DNA from: Heterobilharzia americana
Lineage: Eukaryota; Platyhelminthes; Trematoda; Strigeidida; Schistosomatidae
Length of the DNA: 64,000 nucleotides
Direction: 5' to 3'
Assembly (NCBI GenBank): GCA_944470555.2
Contig: OX104131.1
Location: 18,096,515 to 18,160,514, forward strand
This document shows, piece after piece, positions 47,491 through 59,573 of the stretch. The translations under genes were made by a program, and so were the position numbers. The notes beneath the pieces are model-generated. The model saw only the letters and a program-made list of their open reading frames with translations. It searched no databases and was not told the DNA's origin. Within the stretch, counting starts at the first letter, position 1; every line of letters starts with the position of its first letter.

Positions 47491-48849
47491 ACTGGTTATT
47501 GAAAGTTAAGATCTTGACTTAGTGCATAAGTAGTTCAGCTTCGTCGTCTGCGCTAGTGGCTTTTGGGTGAGGAACAAATAGCCTACCAATCCGTTATGAA
47601 TGCTTTCAACTTGTGAAAAATTGAAGATATACTTTTTTTTCTCTCATTGTATCCAGCTTCCGTCAATTCTTCTCAGGAGAAATTTGTTCTCTGACTCTGG
47701 TAGCATAACTCAGGTAGAGTACCTTCATACACTGGGACCTATTTATTTCACATGATTGTGGTGTTTGGCAACTGAAGGATGTGAAGAGGAATCCTTGAAA
47801 TTGGTACCTCTACTCGTTAGTACATATCAGTAATTGATATTTTTTAGAACTGCTGTGGCTTGTATCACTTAGCGCTGAACCGATATCTTAAAACAAGTGT
47901 ACTTACTTACACATTTCGAAGTCTTATAGTCACGGATTGAATTGAACGTAAGATAAGAAATTCACAATCCTTTTCATCTGTCAACCTCTAGATTAACAGG
48001 TGATGCGTTTACACAGCTGGAGAACACGTCTACATACCACAGAACAATGTACAAATACACAACGAAGACATTTCGGCTACAAAATGAAGAAAGTGGTCTG
48101 CAGTTACTTGACTATTACTGCTCAACGATGAGGTGTGAAGCAACAACTAATGAGTTGGAAGTAAGCTAGCAAAAAGGGACTTCTGACTCAATTCTTCTTA
48201 AACATAATAACTAGTTAGGGTGTACTTCATGCAGTTTTTAACTTAGTAGTTCCCAAATTGTGAGCACCAAGGTAGATGTAGTTTAAGGACAAATTAGTGC
48301 ACCTCTAATTGAAAGTCATTTCTGCAATTACTGTCTGACCCATTTGTGTAAATATGTACTTAGAAGACTAATCTGTCACTTGCGGTTATCAAAGTTTCAG
48401 ATTCCATATGACTGACTGTTGTATTTGACCAACGATTTCGATTCGGAGTTCGAACTTTCAATCTCCTGTTTGCTGTTCTGACTGACAAACATAAATATAA
48501 ATAACATATCAAATTCAGTAATCGTCAGGGAAACAATTCACAGTCACAGCAACAGTGTTTTCCAACTGTTACAATCAAGATGACAAAAGGTGAATTGACT
48601 ACACAGTTACTACCTGTAACTAACTAGTACTGTCCCACTTAGATGGCGACACAAGGCCATAGCTAGGTAGTTAACATAATTGACTATCGATATTTCTTTA
48701 CATCTCGGCCAAAAAGACATTGCCAGCCAACAGTTCGCTGACTTGTTCAGTAATTCAGGCGCCGCTAATCACAGTTCTGTTCAAATTCTCATAATACATA
48801 CACATTCAGTTTTGGAGGTTAGTGGAGAATTATTGACTTCAAGTTGGTA

Positions 48850-49110
48850 TTTATTACCCATTGATATCAGTTGGGGAACCAGTGAGGACCTGGAAGCACT
48901 GAGCAGCTGTTTCCTTATGGTATTGGATTCATCAGCAATGCGTACTTCCAACTTCACCAGGAAGTGATCCCATCCCCACTGCCAGCCATTGTGTTGGAAT
49001 CCGATGGTCCATATTTCCTTACATCTATCAGGTTACGGTATAGCATGACCTCTATCCAATACCGTTGTCAAATACCTGTCTCCAAGTCGAAATTGGTTTG
49101 CTTCATCAGT
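48850..49110 (-). repeat. H2 SINE copy
   Basis: Minus strand: upstream module from about 49100, head region with deletion, then CTGATGAATCCAATACCATA, a GGAAAC and CAGCTGCTCAGTGC. Confidence 0.6.
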
Positions 49111-49779
49111 CGACTTCTCATTTGAACTTCGGGAAATCTGATCTCGAAGCATGTCATTAATGAGCTTAGAATAGGAATTCAATTTTGGAGGTTTGTCAGG
49201 ATGTACATATATATACGTGGAAATGAATTCACTAGGAGAAGTCATTTCATGAGTTGTCATCAAATAGGTAAAAAAGAACTGTGGTTGTTGTGAGAGTAAT
49301 GACGTCACGATATCATGTCTGAATTCCCTTCTGTTCTGAAGTGTAACTTTTGACAATGATTAATTCACCGTGGTTCGCATTGATGTATGTCACATTCTAT
49401 GGGGAGAGCTGGAAAGAAGGATTTTATCGAGTTCTTCTTCGATTGCTTAATGACTTTGTAAATATCTGTTATCTTGACACCCGAACTAAGGACATCCATG
49501 GTCTTCGCAACGTCAACAGTAGCATTTCTCATGAAAAGAAAATCACTGAATCAGTCACTGTAAACTGCATGAATAGATCGACTGAAGGATAAAACTTGGG
49601 TAATGTGGTAGAGTATAATCCCATTATTTACTGCATAACATTTCAAGCATAACTTATTTCTCATATCCATGCCAAAGTTATCATATGACTTTCAGACTTC
49701 TTTCTTATAGTTCACCAGTTCTTCATTCTTTTGTTTTAATGTCAGTAAAATTTTCCAGATATGTGTAATATGTGATGAA

Positions 49780-50065
49780 TCATTCCTGTTAGGCGTTAAT
49801 TTAATGAACAAAGATTCTGTGACCAAACTCTCCCTCTTGTCACCTAATTATATTGGATTTTAGAAGTGTCACCCTATCCCACTCTATAGTGTAATTATGG
49901 GCCAGTGCATTCACAGTGATAGCCGTGTTTTTCTTTGAATTACCTATCTTAGTAGGGTCTACTATTGTATATTTCTTTGAATTTTTGTATTCTCCTCTTC
50001 TGACGGACGCATATCAGCTGCTTTGACCTATGTACTCGACCTGACCATCATTGTATGTTATTTGA
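49780..50065 (-). mobile_element. Penelope-like element, GIY-YIG fragment (related to 21.5 kb)
   Basis: On the minus strand a DGQVEYIGQSS entry motif near 50035, then EYKNSKKY and TIEWDRVTLLKSNI near 49895, with stops. The order matches the 21.5 kb fragment. Confidence 0.55.
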
Positions 50066-50569
50066 TAGATAAGTTTATTGCTTCTTAATTGGCTCTACCG
50101 GATCTTCTAGACTACAAAGTTTGTGGGTTTAAATGTCATTCAAACCCCAGCATTTTTTACCCCAAAATAATACCTCACGATCATGGCTACAAACGTATTA
50201 TCCCAATTGAATTTTTAGAAGAAATGAGTACGTTTATAAGGTTTCAAAAACTTGACATCTCAGTGACACTTTCATATGAATGGTATTCAAGAAGACAAGA
50301 AGGCAGAGACGAAGGAAGAAATGTTAATTACTGACATCTAGCACAGTAGTCATCAAATATAGTCCACCTTGCACTAAGACAGTCATTTGCATAGTGTGCT
50401 TCATTTCCTTTTCTGCTTCTATCTTGTTTCGCTCTTTATACGTCCGCACTATCGCTTGCATTTCTTTGGGTAGAATCGTTACCCATTGCTGGTAATTGCC
50501 TATGATTTCTGCCACCCTCTCAACATATACTACTTATTTAGTATTTTTGCTTGTATTACACCGTCGTTG

Positions 50570-50640
50570 ATTAGACCGAATTGATCAGTCTCTCTTGGCA
50601 TATGGGCTCCCATGCAGACGCCTCGATATTGCCTGTCTTT
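50570..50640 (-). repeat. Sm-alpha SINE 3' tail
   Basis: GGCATATGGGCTCCCATGCA and GACGCCTCGATATTGCC match the tails at 17.05 and 24.87 kb. Confidence 0.5.
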
Positions 50641-50924
50641 TTATATATCTACATATCTACTTATATCCATTCTTATCAGCAATGCCCACTACAGTATCAT
50701 TTTCGTAGAACTGATTAACTAGTCTATAAATCTGTAGACATTTAAAATGCCTTTTTGTCGTTTACATGAACAGTATAAACGTGTCAACATAACATCGAGT
50801 TGTTACGACACAATATAGGCTTATAGGTTTTGCTTTCAACTTTGCGTACCTTTTACACAGATTTAAGACTTTATCATTTTAGAAAGTCTTTCTTTACATT
50901 GACCTACCTACCTTCATCTTAAAT

Positions 50925-51581
50925 GACATCAGTTGGGGAACCGCTGAAAATCTGGGAGCACTGAACAGCTGTTTCATCCTAGTATGAGACACCTCAGCAG
51001 CATGCACCCACGAACCAGTTAGGGATCGAACTCATGACCTTCAGGATATACGGCGAATGCGTTAACCATTCAGACACGTTGTTCGTTTTCCGTGGTTCGG
51101 AATTTCTAACTTCTGTCAATTCATGATATAGTGTGACTATCACCCAAGGTCTTCAGTTAGCATCCGCTCCACTTCCAACTGGTTGACCCTACAAGTCATA
51201 ACTTCGCATTAGAGCTTCATGATATCCATCTGGAAGCTGGTCACTAATGAGCACTATACAGTAGTGTATTTTTGAGATGAATGGGGTCAACCAGTTGGAA
51301 GTGGAGCGGATGCTAACTGAAGACCTTGGGTGATAGTCGCACTATATCATGAATTGACAGAAGTTAGAAATTCCGAACCACTGAGAACCAACAAAGTGTG
51401 TGAATGGTTAACGCATTCGCCGTGTATCCTGAAGGTCATGAGTTCTATCCCTAACTGGGTTATGGGTGCGTACTATTGAGGAGTCTCATATTAGGACGAA
51501 ACACCTGTCCAGCTTTTCAATGGTTCCATGATGAATACTACTTCGAAATTAAAAATTTCTATTCATCTCAAAAATACATCA
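50925..51581. repeat. Large palindrome of two H2 SINEs
   Basis: The left arm (minus copy, 50930-51190) and right arm (plus copy, 51280-51560) are reverse complements at high identity, joined by about 90 bases. Short inverted sequences TGTATTTTTGAGATGAAT at 51262 and its complement at 51564 flank the right copy. Each arm contains a hammerhead-like core with one or two core changes: in the right arm C3 is T; in the left arm A9 is T. Confidence 0.8.
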
Positions 51582-52364
51582 ATGACTAATTGTTTAAAAG
51601 TTAATACTGAGAAGTTAACAATAAAAATATTTTCATATTTATTAGTTAATTCTGACAAATTTGAACAAAACAATTAAAGAATTGTGATCAGATTTTGAAA
51701 GGATATTCATCTCCTATAACCTATATAGTGTTGAATGAATGAATGAATGAATTGAATTGAATTCAATTGGAAATAATTTCACAATGTCATGGTGTCTAAC
51801 ACAAAGGGAAAGAGGAGAAGAAACACAAAACACTTATGATTACATAATAAAATGGTAATTTGTATTCATTGATTGTTTATTTCTTTTTAAAACTATTTTA
51901 TAAATGTAAACTTTACAGAAGATTTAACTCATGTATTTTGAATTCGAGATTTTGTCCCCGCCCCCGCCAGGTTTCAAATTACTCTGTTGTTAACTTAAAA
52001 AAAAAGGTGATTAGAAAGAAAAATAATATAATTATACTGAAGGAAAGTGATTTTTCTCTCTAATCTTATAAATGCAATCAGTTTACATTGTCAACATAGT
52101 GTGTCAGAGGGATTCTGTTAATTTTCACAACTGTCAACACTCCTACAGATCAACTTTTATTAGATCACAATCGATTAGAACAAGAAGATAAGTCCAAGAT
52201 TCATAGACATATGAATAAAACTTTTTTTTAATGAAGGTAGTAAATGAGATGTCAAGAATTTCAAATAGGCGGGATACGGTCATCATACCAGTAAAATACG
52301 ATTAGTATATACAACAAGATTCCAAAATTTTCTTTCCAATATGAAGTGATTAAGGAAGACATGA
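51582..52364. other. Intergenic between the convergent genes
   Basis: A+T-rich with GAAT repeats near 51735. No gene recognised. Confidence 0.5.
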
Positions 52365-52380
52365 TTTATTTAGCTTTATT
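52365..52380 (-). terminator. Possible poly(A) signals for the LAR-like gene
   Basis: AATAAA on the minus strand at 52365-52370 and 52375-52380, about 440 bases after the stop codon. Nearer variant signals cannot be excluded. Confidence 0.35.
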
Positions 52381-52579
52381 AATCACATTTTTGTTTATCT
52401 CATATATGTTGTGTATAGAAGAAGGGAATTCATAACAAAGTAGAAAAATATAACAAGCAGATAAACCAGAATATGTAGCCTCTCGGTTAGTCAAACAAAA
52501 TGTAAATGGGATAGGCATAAATTTCCTTCTTTCACATTTCTATATCCATTTACTTCATTCTTAGTCAATAGTTAGTTGA

Positions 52580-52611
<32 letters not shown>
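52580..52611. repeat. (AAT)n microsatellite
   Basis: About ten AAT units, without RTE family B coding sequence next to it. Confidence 0.9.
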
Positions 52612-52612
<1 letters not shown>

Positions 52613-52812
52613 CAATGAAAAGATAAAGCGTGTTCAATGTACAATAGTCAATTGAATTCACCATTCAATGGTTTCAATGTAAATTTTTTTATAATTTACA
52701 ATATTATTTAATGCAGAGATTTGAATGAAGTACATACAAGCAAATAATACTGATAATAAGAACAGGAATAACTATGAATAGTGAATATAATTGCATAAAA
52801 TAGTCATTAGTA

Positions 52813-53017
52813 TTATGTAGCATATCTTTCGAAAGACTCAAGATATTCTAATGCAGTTGCATAACAGAATGCATATTCACTAGCAGTTTGTATTAGACCA
52901 GGACGTTGCCATCGTAAAAGTTTAACAGTTTGAAACATGTCTACAACACCCTCATAACGCATACGTTCAAGTACAAGTGAAATGGCCAAGAAGACACCAG
53001 TCATTCCAGCACCAAAA
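52813..53017 (-). CDS. LAR-type receptor tyrosine phosphatase, last exon (end of D2)
   Basis: TTCTTATAG acceptor on the minus strand. The exon completes a split codon (AA from 59071 plus T = Asn). It reads [20 protein letters not shown], then [19 protein letters not shown] and ends ESFERYAT, followed by TAA at 52815-52813. LAR/PTPRD/PTPRS/PTPRF proteins end in the same V-V-D-M-F-Q-T-V-K...Y-A-T, so family and C-terminus are clear. Across the junction the signature loop is H-C-N-F-G-A-G-M-T-G where the active motif is H-C-x5-R: the Arg is Met. Hence D2 cannot use the standard phosphatase chemistry. It is expected to act in the cytoplasm as a regulatory or docking domain. Confidence 0.93.
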
Positions 53018-53349
53018 CTATAAGAATAAAAAAAGTAGAAAGTTTATTTTGAACACTGTTTATCAAATTATTAAAGAAATACTACTGAACATCAGTAATG
53101 TGCAGTTTGAAGTCACTTATGCTGATCTACAGATTTTTCCTAGCATATCAGAGTGATGTAATCACTGGATGTCTGTTCCACTCATTTGTAGCTGAGTTCA
53201 TCAGCTTGGTTTCAGGAGGATTCCAGTCCGTGGAGTAGTCAATACTGAATTATCATAGCTGAACCAGTCACTGCCTAGAATAGAGTTGCTAGAGTTAGTA
53301 TTCAGTTTGGATGTTTGTAGGGTATTCACCTGTTGATTTCAGGTTGCTA

Positions 53350-53700
53350 TACGTCATCATGGACTGACATCATTTGGGGAGACATTAGATACCTAGGAGC
53401 ACTGAAGGGTGGTTTCGTCCTAGGATACGACTCCTCAGCAGTCCTCAACCATAAGCTCGCTATAACATGGACTGACAAGAGCAGGCTATGTGAACCGTTG
53501 GATGTCTACTCACTGACTCATTGTCAGTGTGCTGCTCAGGGGACCCGAAGGTCCTGAGTCCAAGCCCTGGAGGCTAGTGGGTGAGCACTGCTGAGGAATC
53601 TCACGGTGGGACGAAACAGCTGTCCAGTGCTTTCAGGTTTCCAATGTTCCTCAAATTGATGTCAGTCCATCATCATGAATGCAAACCTGAAATCAAACGG
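53350..53700. repeat. H2 SINEs, head to head; best-preserved H2 hammerhead
   Basis: Minus copy 53350-53470. Plus copy 53480-53700 with a tRNA-like head (CTGAGTCCAAGCCCTGG) and hammerhead: stem I GCACTG (53585-53590) pairs with CAGTGC (53625-53630), CTGAGGA is at 53591-53597, stem II at 53598-53612, GAAA at 53613-53616 and cleavage GTC at 53622-53624. CTGAGGA fits the CUGANGA consensus. The only defect is an A-C mismatch at the first stem II pair. Confidence 0.75.
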
Positions 53701-54519
53701 AGAGTAGTTAACTGCTACCGTCTGTAGTCATATGTTCCACTAACCAGTGAGGGTGTTGCAGTAAAGGAATGTGTGAAATAACTTTTGCACTATCGCTCAT
53801 CATTTACTGCTGATGAGTGTTTTCAAATGTTTCTAACAGGTATATTTAAGTACATTATGACCTTTACGTAGCTGTTGGAGTAGACTTTAATGGAGAACAG
53901 TAGAGAAAAATGGGTTCAACTAGCACCATATACCAACGCTGAAGTGTTTCGGTCTCCTCAGTATCTGTTCAAATTCTCTGGTTTCTATTCTAGCAGCTAC
54001 TTCGGAGGGACCCAGTAATAACGCGCTCTGTTATGTCTTGCTCTGGCGATCCTCAGTTTTCGTCTGACCTAATCCAGCCCTAGCGAGAATAGAGTGTTGA
54101 AGCCATCGTTGTTTGACATACATAGCACATGTCAATGAAGATTCACAGCGTTATCATTTGAATACTGTCCACTGCTTAGTATTCTTTACCTATATCCTGT
54201 GTAACTTGCGGGATGGTTGCATCATGCATAATTGACGCCATAAAGGTGATAAACGTTGAATCCCTGTAGTTTTCTGAAATCCGTCTTTAGTGGTCATATT
54301 TCATAGACTTTTGGACAAGTAAATAGAGCAACAGGTAAAATAATTTAGAGGATGGTAAAATGGACCGATAAAATTGAAATCGGAGACTTAGTTAAGTATT
54401 ATTGGCTATATTATTCCGTTTGTTTTAAAAGACATTTCACTCAAGGCTTCATCTATAGTATTGTTGTATAGCTCAGCTTACGAGCTTTATATTGACTAGC
54501 TAATTATTTCCGTACGACA

Positions 54520-55923
54520 GGAGCAGGCAGGCAGGCTTCAGGAAGTACAAATCATGTGTGGACCAAATTGTAACGCTACACTATGCATCATCATAGAAGA
54601 GAGTATAGAATGGTAGTCAAGTCAACTCTACCTCAACTGCATCGATTTTGAGAAGGCCTTTGACAGCGTCGATCGACAAGTAATTTGGAAACTGCTTCAA
54701 TACCACGGAATACCACAAACCTTTATCAATCTCATTCAACAACTATATGAAGACACCACATGCCAGCCAACTAATTCACAATCGGAAACTCACTGATGCT
54801 TTTGAAGTGAAGTGAAAACAGGAGTGAAACAAGGCTGCCACCTACTATCACCCATCATATTCCTCATTGTGGTCGACTGGACTCGATCATGTAACAAACA
54901 GTGAGGAGTGAGAAGATGGGCATACGCTGGTTGGACCGATGAAAAGACCCCAGAAGGAGATTTGGGTTTCGCCAACGATGACTTGTGTCTAATGTCTTGT
55001 TACACAAACTGGAAGATCTACAGACAAAAACTAACAAGTTGACAGAAGAGGTGAGGCAGCGAAGGAAGACGGGACTTCAAGTGAATATAGAGAAGACAGA
55101 GGTGATGATGATACCCAACCAACACCACCATCACCACCATCACCACCACCACCAACAACAAGCTCCAATCACCATGAACGGGAGAAACTTATAGGAAGTA
55201 GCCTATTTCACCCACCCTCCTAGGCAGCGTCCCTTCAACTACAGGTGACGGCACAGGCACAGATGACGACGTCAAAGCCAGACAGGATTGGAAAGATAGT
55301 AAGATAGGCGTTGATTAACCTGAGACCAGTGTGGAGATCTTCTGCACTGCACTGCACTGCACTGCACTCAGCATAACGCGTGAACATCATCCGGATTTTC
55401 AACACGAACATCAGTCAAGTCAATGCTTGTGTATGGTTGAGAGACTTGGTGACGCGTTACGAAAGGGATTTCCAACAAAGTGTAGATATTCATCGAGAAC
55501 TGCCACCTACGCTGGTTCGTTACTGAAGCTCATATGGTCAGGTTAATAAGAATGAGCAATAAGGAACTGTAGCTGGCTGGCTGGCTGGTAATGAACGAAC
55601 CAGCAACCTATGGCACAACAAATATGCAGTGGAAGGAAGTGTAAGTGTGAGTGGAGATGGATTGGGCATTCACTGAGAAGGCCGACTGGGGACATCTCGC
55701 GTCAGGCCATGCGATGGAGTGGAACTGGGTGATAAACGACGAGTTGGGGTTCCCAACTGTGGGTGATATGGAGGAGATTATGTGAGGAAGAAATGAGAGG
55801 TTGTGGGCAGTGGTGGAGTCAGGTTGAAAAGTTTGCAGAGAAGAGAGTGTAATGGAGACGTGCTACTGAAGCTCTGTGTTCCATTAGGAACCCAAAGGAC
55901 AAATAATAATAATAATAATAATT
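54520..55923 (+). mobile_element. RTE family B copy
   Basis: Begins at a GFRKYKSCVDQI block, includes FEKAFDSVDRQVIWKLLQYH without the stop seen in the 38 and 44 kb copies, a shorter His/Gln-coding run (55122-55160), MNGRNL and the C-terminal domain, and ends with (AAT)n at 55901. Confidence 0.85.
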
Positions 55924-57045
55924 TTCGTATGAGTCATGGTTCCTAAGTGAAGGCATGTTAATTAAAATAGATTATTGTGCACTATTCTACTTTCTATGTA
56001 TGAACTCGGTTATTTCATTTAAACAAGTTCTGACGCATTGTTGATGTGATTCAGATTGCATACAATAGAAAGACAGTGAGTGCTTAACCTTCGCCTTCTA
56101 TATTATATGCAGAAACGCGTAGAAGAACTGATGGTTGAAGGGTTACAAGTATGTTATCTTGTGTTCATTTCAGTAGATGATTCCTAGACTTTTGGTAAGG
56201 TGTAACAAGTGTAGCCAGCAACATTCGAATAGTGAGATGTGTAGAAAGTCAGAATTACCTAAGTGGGTCATTGACATACATTCCCGGTTACCAACTAGAA
56301 CATTTAACATCAAGTCGTATCAAGTTATCTGACATTATAGCAAAGGAATTTATTCGATTGCTTTTTATTCACCAGATTGCAATCTGCATTTACTGTGTGA
56401 TGGATAACGGTACTGTTTATCTGCCAATAGCTTGATGGCTGTAGTAGAGTTCAAATGTGCCACATGTTTTTCAAAAGTGAGATAAAGCATTGAGGTACCA
56501 CCTGAATGAAAGAACTAAGTCCAGTCATAATAGTGTTTCAGAGAGACTATCTATTTGGTAGACAACACTGTTATCATAATCTTCAGAAGGAAATTCACCT
56601 TCATCATAAATGCAAGTTAATATTTTAGAGTTTCTGTGCATATTCACAGAAATATTTTATAATCTACACTGAATATACATAGTCCTAAACACTTTTTGAA
56701 CAGTGAAAACGTATCTTGATCAGTTGGCTTTTATTTATGTCTGAATTATTACTACTACTTGATTGGTCTTTAATTTGTCAATTTATATTGAAACAAATTA
56801 CATCAAGGAACTGTGTGCATACACTTCTGGTCGATTATTGTCGAATTATATTGTTCACGTCAATACTTCTTATATATAGATGGGTAATAGTTCAGGAATT
56901 ACAGTGAATTCTGCATTATTTATATTGAAAACTATTCTATTGCAGCTGCAGTTTATGAATTTTCGCTACAAACGTGTTGTGATCTAGCGAGATATACTAC
57001 TTAATGATATAATAAGTAGTAAGATATCATTTATATCTATTTGCC

Positions 57046-57812
57046 GTAGAAAAGACAGAGGTGGTGTAGATGGATACCCAACCAACAACAGCAAGCACGA
57101 ATCACCATCAAGGGGAGAAATCTAAAGGAAGTGGTCTCTTTCACCTACCTGCCACCTAGGCAGCATAGTTTCAACTACAGGTGGCGGCAGTACAGATGAG
57201 GATGTCAAAGCCAAGATCGGAAAGACGGCAAGATAGGCCATCATAAAGCTGAAATGATTGTGGAGATCTGCTTCACTCAGTATAAAGCGTGAACAAGATC
57301 CGGATTCTCAACACTAATGTCAGTCAATTCAGTGCTTCTATGTGATGCTTGAGAGACATGGCGATGCGTTACGAAAAGCATTTCCAACAAACTGCAGACA
57401 TTCGTCACATCAACAGCTGCCACTTACTCTCACTCGCTACTGAAGATCAGATGGTCAGAACAATAAGAATACGTAACAAGGAAATAACTCTGGCAAGGAG
57501 CCAACCAAGAACCTATCACCCAACAAATATGCAGAAGAAATTGGAGATGGACTGGATTGAATATACACTGAGAAGACTGTTTGGGGACATCACGTGTCAG
57601 GCCAGGCCGTGTAGTAGAAGGCAAATGGAAAACGACGAGTTGGGCATCCCAGCTGAGGGTGACATGGAGGAGATCATATGAGGAAGAAATGAAAACTTCT
57701 GGGGAGTCGTGGAGCCATGTTGAAAAGACTGCAGAGAAGAGAGTGAAGTGGTGACGTGCTACTATGTTCAAGTAGGAACCCAAACGAACTGATAATAATA
57801 ATAATATATCCA
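57046..57812 (+). mobile_element. RTE family B, 3' fragment (diverged)
   Basis: Starts at EKTEVV, has a minimal Gln-coding stretch where other copies have the microsatellite, then the C-terminal region (TRQARP-like near 57595) and (AAT)n at 57790. More diverged than the other copies. Confidence 0.75.
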
Positions 57813-58120
57813 TTTGTAGATTTCTATTTCCCATAAGGCTACATTTCTTTGCAACTGTTGAAATTTACATCATCCAAGATCATTGAATACTCCGAAGGCA
57901 GGAGAGACAGACAGCTGACTGTCAGAAATGCTCACTGAATGAATTACTGCTGACTTTTGTACTGGTTTATATATTTAGGTGCAAAACTTCACCACTGGCT
58001 TAATAATAGGGTCTTTGTATGTCACTGGTTCGAATTTTCTACAGAATATAGATTTACTGACGAGTGCCAACAAGCAAGAAACCTAGGCCAATCAAGCTTC
58101 TTGCTGATCACCTCCACCTA

Positions 58121-58122
<2 letters not shown>

Positions 58123-58170
<48 letters not shown>

Positions 58171-58198
58171 GTACATATATATATATGTATATATATCA
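58123..58198. repeat. (TA)n microsatellite, interrupted
   Basis: TA run with ATGTA interruptions; the reading frame across it is a by-product of the repeat. Confidence 0.9.
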
Positions 58199-58769
58199 GT
58201 GTATCACGATAGTGAGTGCTGTACCGAAAAATGATCTGGTCATCAATCAATACTAGACAGTATGAAGTGGGTTTCTCTCCGGCAACCAACAAATGTATCT
58301 AATTCATTCTTAGAGAAGGTAACTGATGTCCTGAATAGCTCATAGGTAACGTGCCTGACTGCAACACTAGGCGATACGGCCCCAGGGGACATTAGTTCAC
58401 GCGTTGGTGTCGGTTACCAACACTACCTGTCTTCTTATCTATGGTCTTCAAGCAATGATAATCAGTTTTTTCAAGTTTTCAAAATTATCTTATTCGTAGG
58501 TAACACGATTACAGAAATCTAATTGATGCAGAATGTCTTTTCGATTGACTCTTCACTTGACTCATTGATCCCGACCAGCACTGAGAATATCACAGCTACT
58601 TTGACTATCATTTTGAGAATCTTTATTGTTAACAGTGTTTGTTTAAAATTAAGCGTTGAAACATTTAACACTGTTTAAACACTACTATTATATTTATCTA
58701 GTTTCCAACAATTCAGTAATTTACCATTTAAATTAATGAGGGAATAAAAGGTATAAAGGTATTGTAGGC

Positions 58770-58985
58770 CACTGGGGAGGTTAGTGGATAATGCTTTGGC
58801 GTTTAAAGCGACAGGTACCGGGCTCGAGTCCGGGCGGGAACAACACTCACTGGGTTTCAGGTACATCCAACTGACTAGTGAGTCCCAAATAAGATAAAAC
58901 ATGCGTCCTGGACTACTCTGCGAGTCATCAATAGCATCGAGACATCCGCTCAGTAACCCATCTGACAACAGAGGTTGAGGAGTTC
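58770..58985 (+). repeat. Sm-alpha SINE, near full length
   Basis: tRNA-like head TAGTGGATAATGC, B box GGGCTCGAGTCC at about 58823. Then hammerhead with stem I TCC...GGA and an insertion (CTGACTAGTGAG) in the core, TAAAAC for GAAAC, cleavage GTC retained, followed by the CATCGAGACATCCGC tail. Confidence 0.75.
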
Positions 58986-59070
58986 GATTATGTATAGCAA
59001 CAGTGAATTACAAGTATTAAGACAACAACAACAACAAAGACATAAACAGTTGACTATCATCAACACTTAC

Positions 59071-59573
59071 TTGCAATGTACAGTAATAGGTCCATCCATA
59101 CCAAAGTGTTCTTTAGTCTTATGTACTTGACTGATCAATTCAAGCATTGCTTCACACAATGGTTGGTAGCATTGTCGAAATGTTGTCATCAAACTACTGG
59201 GTATCTGATTCACTCGTAGATAATCATCCTCTGTAAATGAAGCCTCTAATAGTAAAGGATTCGGTAGTAATGTTGTTGGTGTTGGTGTGACTACAGACGA
59301 TGAAGCTTCAAGGAATTCATTGAAGTCGCGTCGTAGACTGTCGGTTATCATTGATTTAGAACTGTCATTAGATGCGTATGTTTGTCGTTCAAGATGGATG
59401 ATTGCATCTGCTGTTGAACTAGCATCAAATTGACGAACTGTACGCGTTGAGCCATCACGTGTATCTGTTAGGCGTAATTCACGCATTATATACGCTGGCA
59501 TAGTATATGTAGCTATTGGATCGATAACAAGAAATCCATGACGAGCTGACTGTAAATTTGGCCAGTATGTTGG
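59071..59573 (-). CDS. LAR-type receptor tyrosine phosphatase, D2 exon with divergent WPD region
   Basis: TTGGAAATAG acceptor and GTAAGT donor on the minus strand; phase 0 in, phase 2 out. It starts PTYWPNLQSARHGFLVIDP, continues YIMRELRLTDTRDGSTRTVRQF, and ends HKTKEHFGMDGPITVHC, each block matching LAR D2. Where LAR D2 has a short F-T-D-W-P-E-Q-G-V-P segment after R-Q-F, this exon has about 85 residues of Ser/Thr/Leu-rich sequence with no W-P-D or W-P-E. The frame stays open across it, with no splice sites evident, so it is an expansion rather than an unremoved intron. Together with the Arg-to-Met change in the next exon it marks D2 as a pseudophosphatase. Confidence 0.92.

Larger units (their letters stand above)
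53018..59070. other. Last intron of the LAR-like gene
   Basis: About 6 kb, containing H2 and Sm-alpha SINEs, two RTE family B copies and a TA run listed separately. 53.7-54.5, 55.95-57.0 and 57.85-58.7 kb hold nothing else recognised. Confidence 0.7.

Noticed and set aside
58092..58292. Minus-strand frame rich in Tyr-Ile-Thr repeats
   Set aside because: It is translation of the (TA)n microsatellite.
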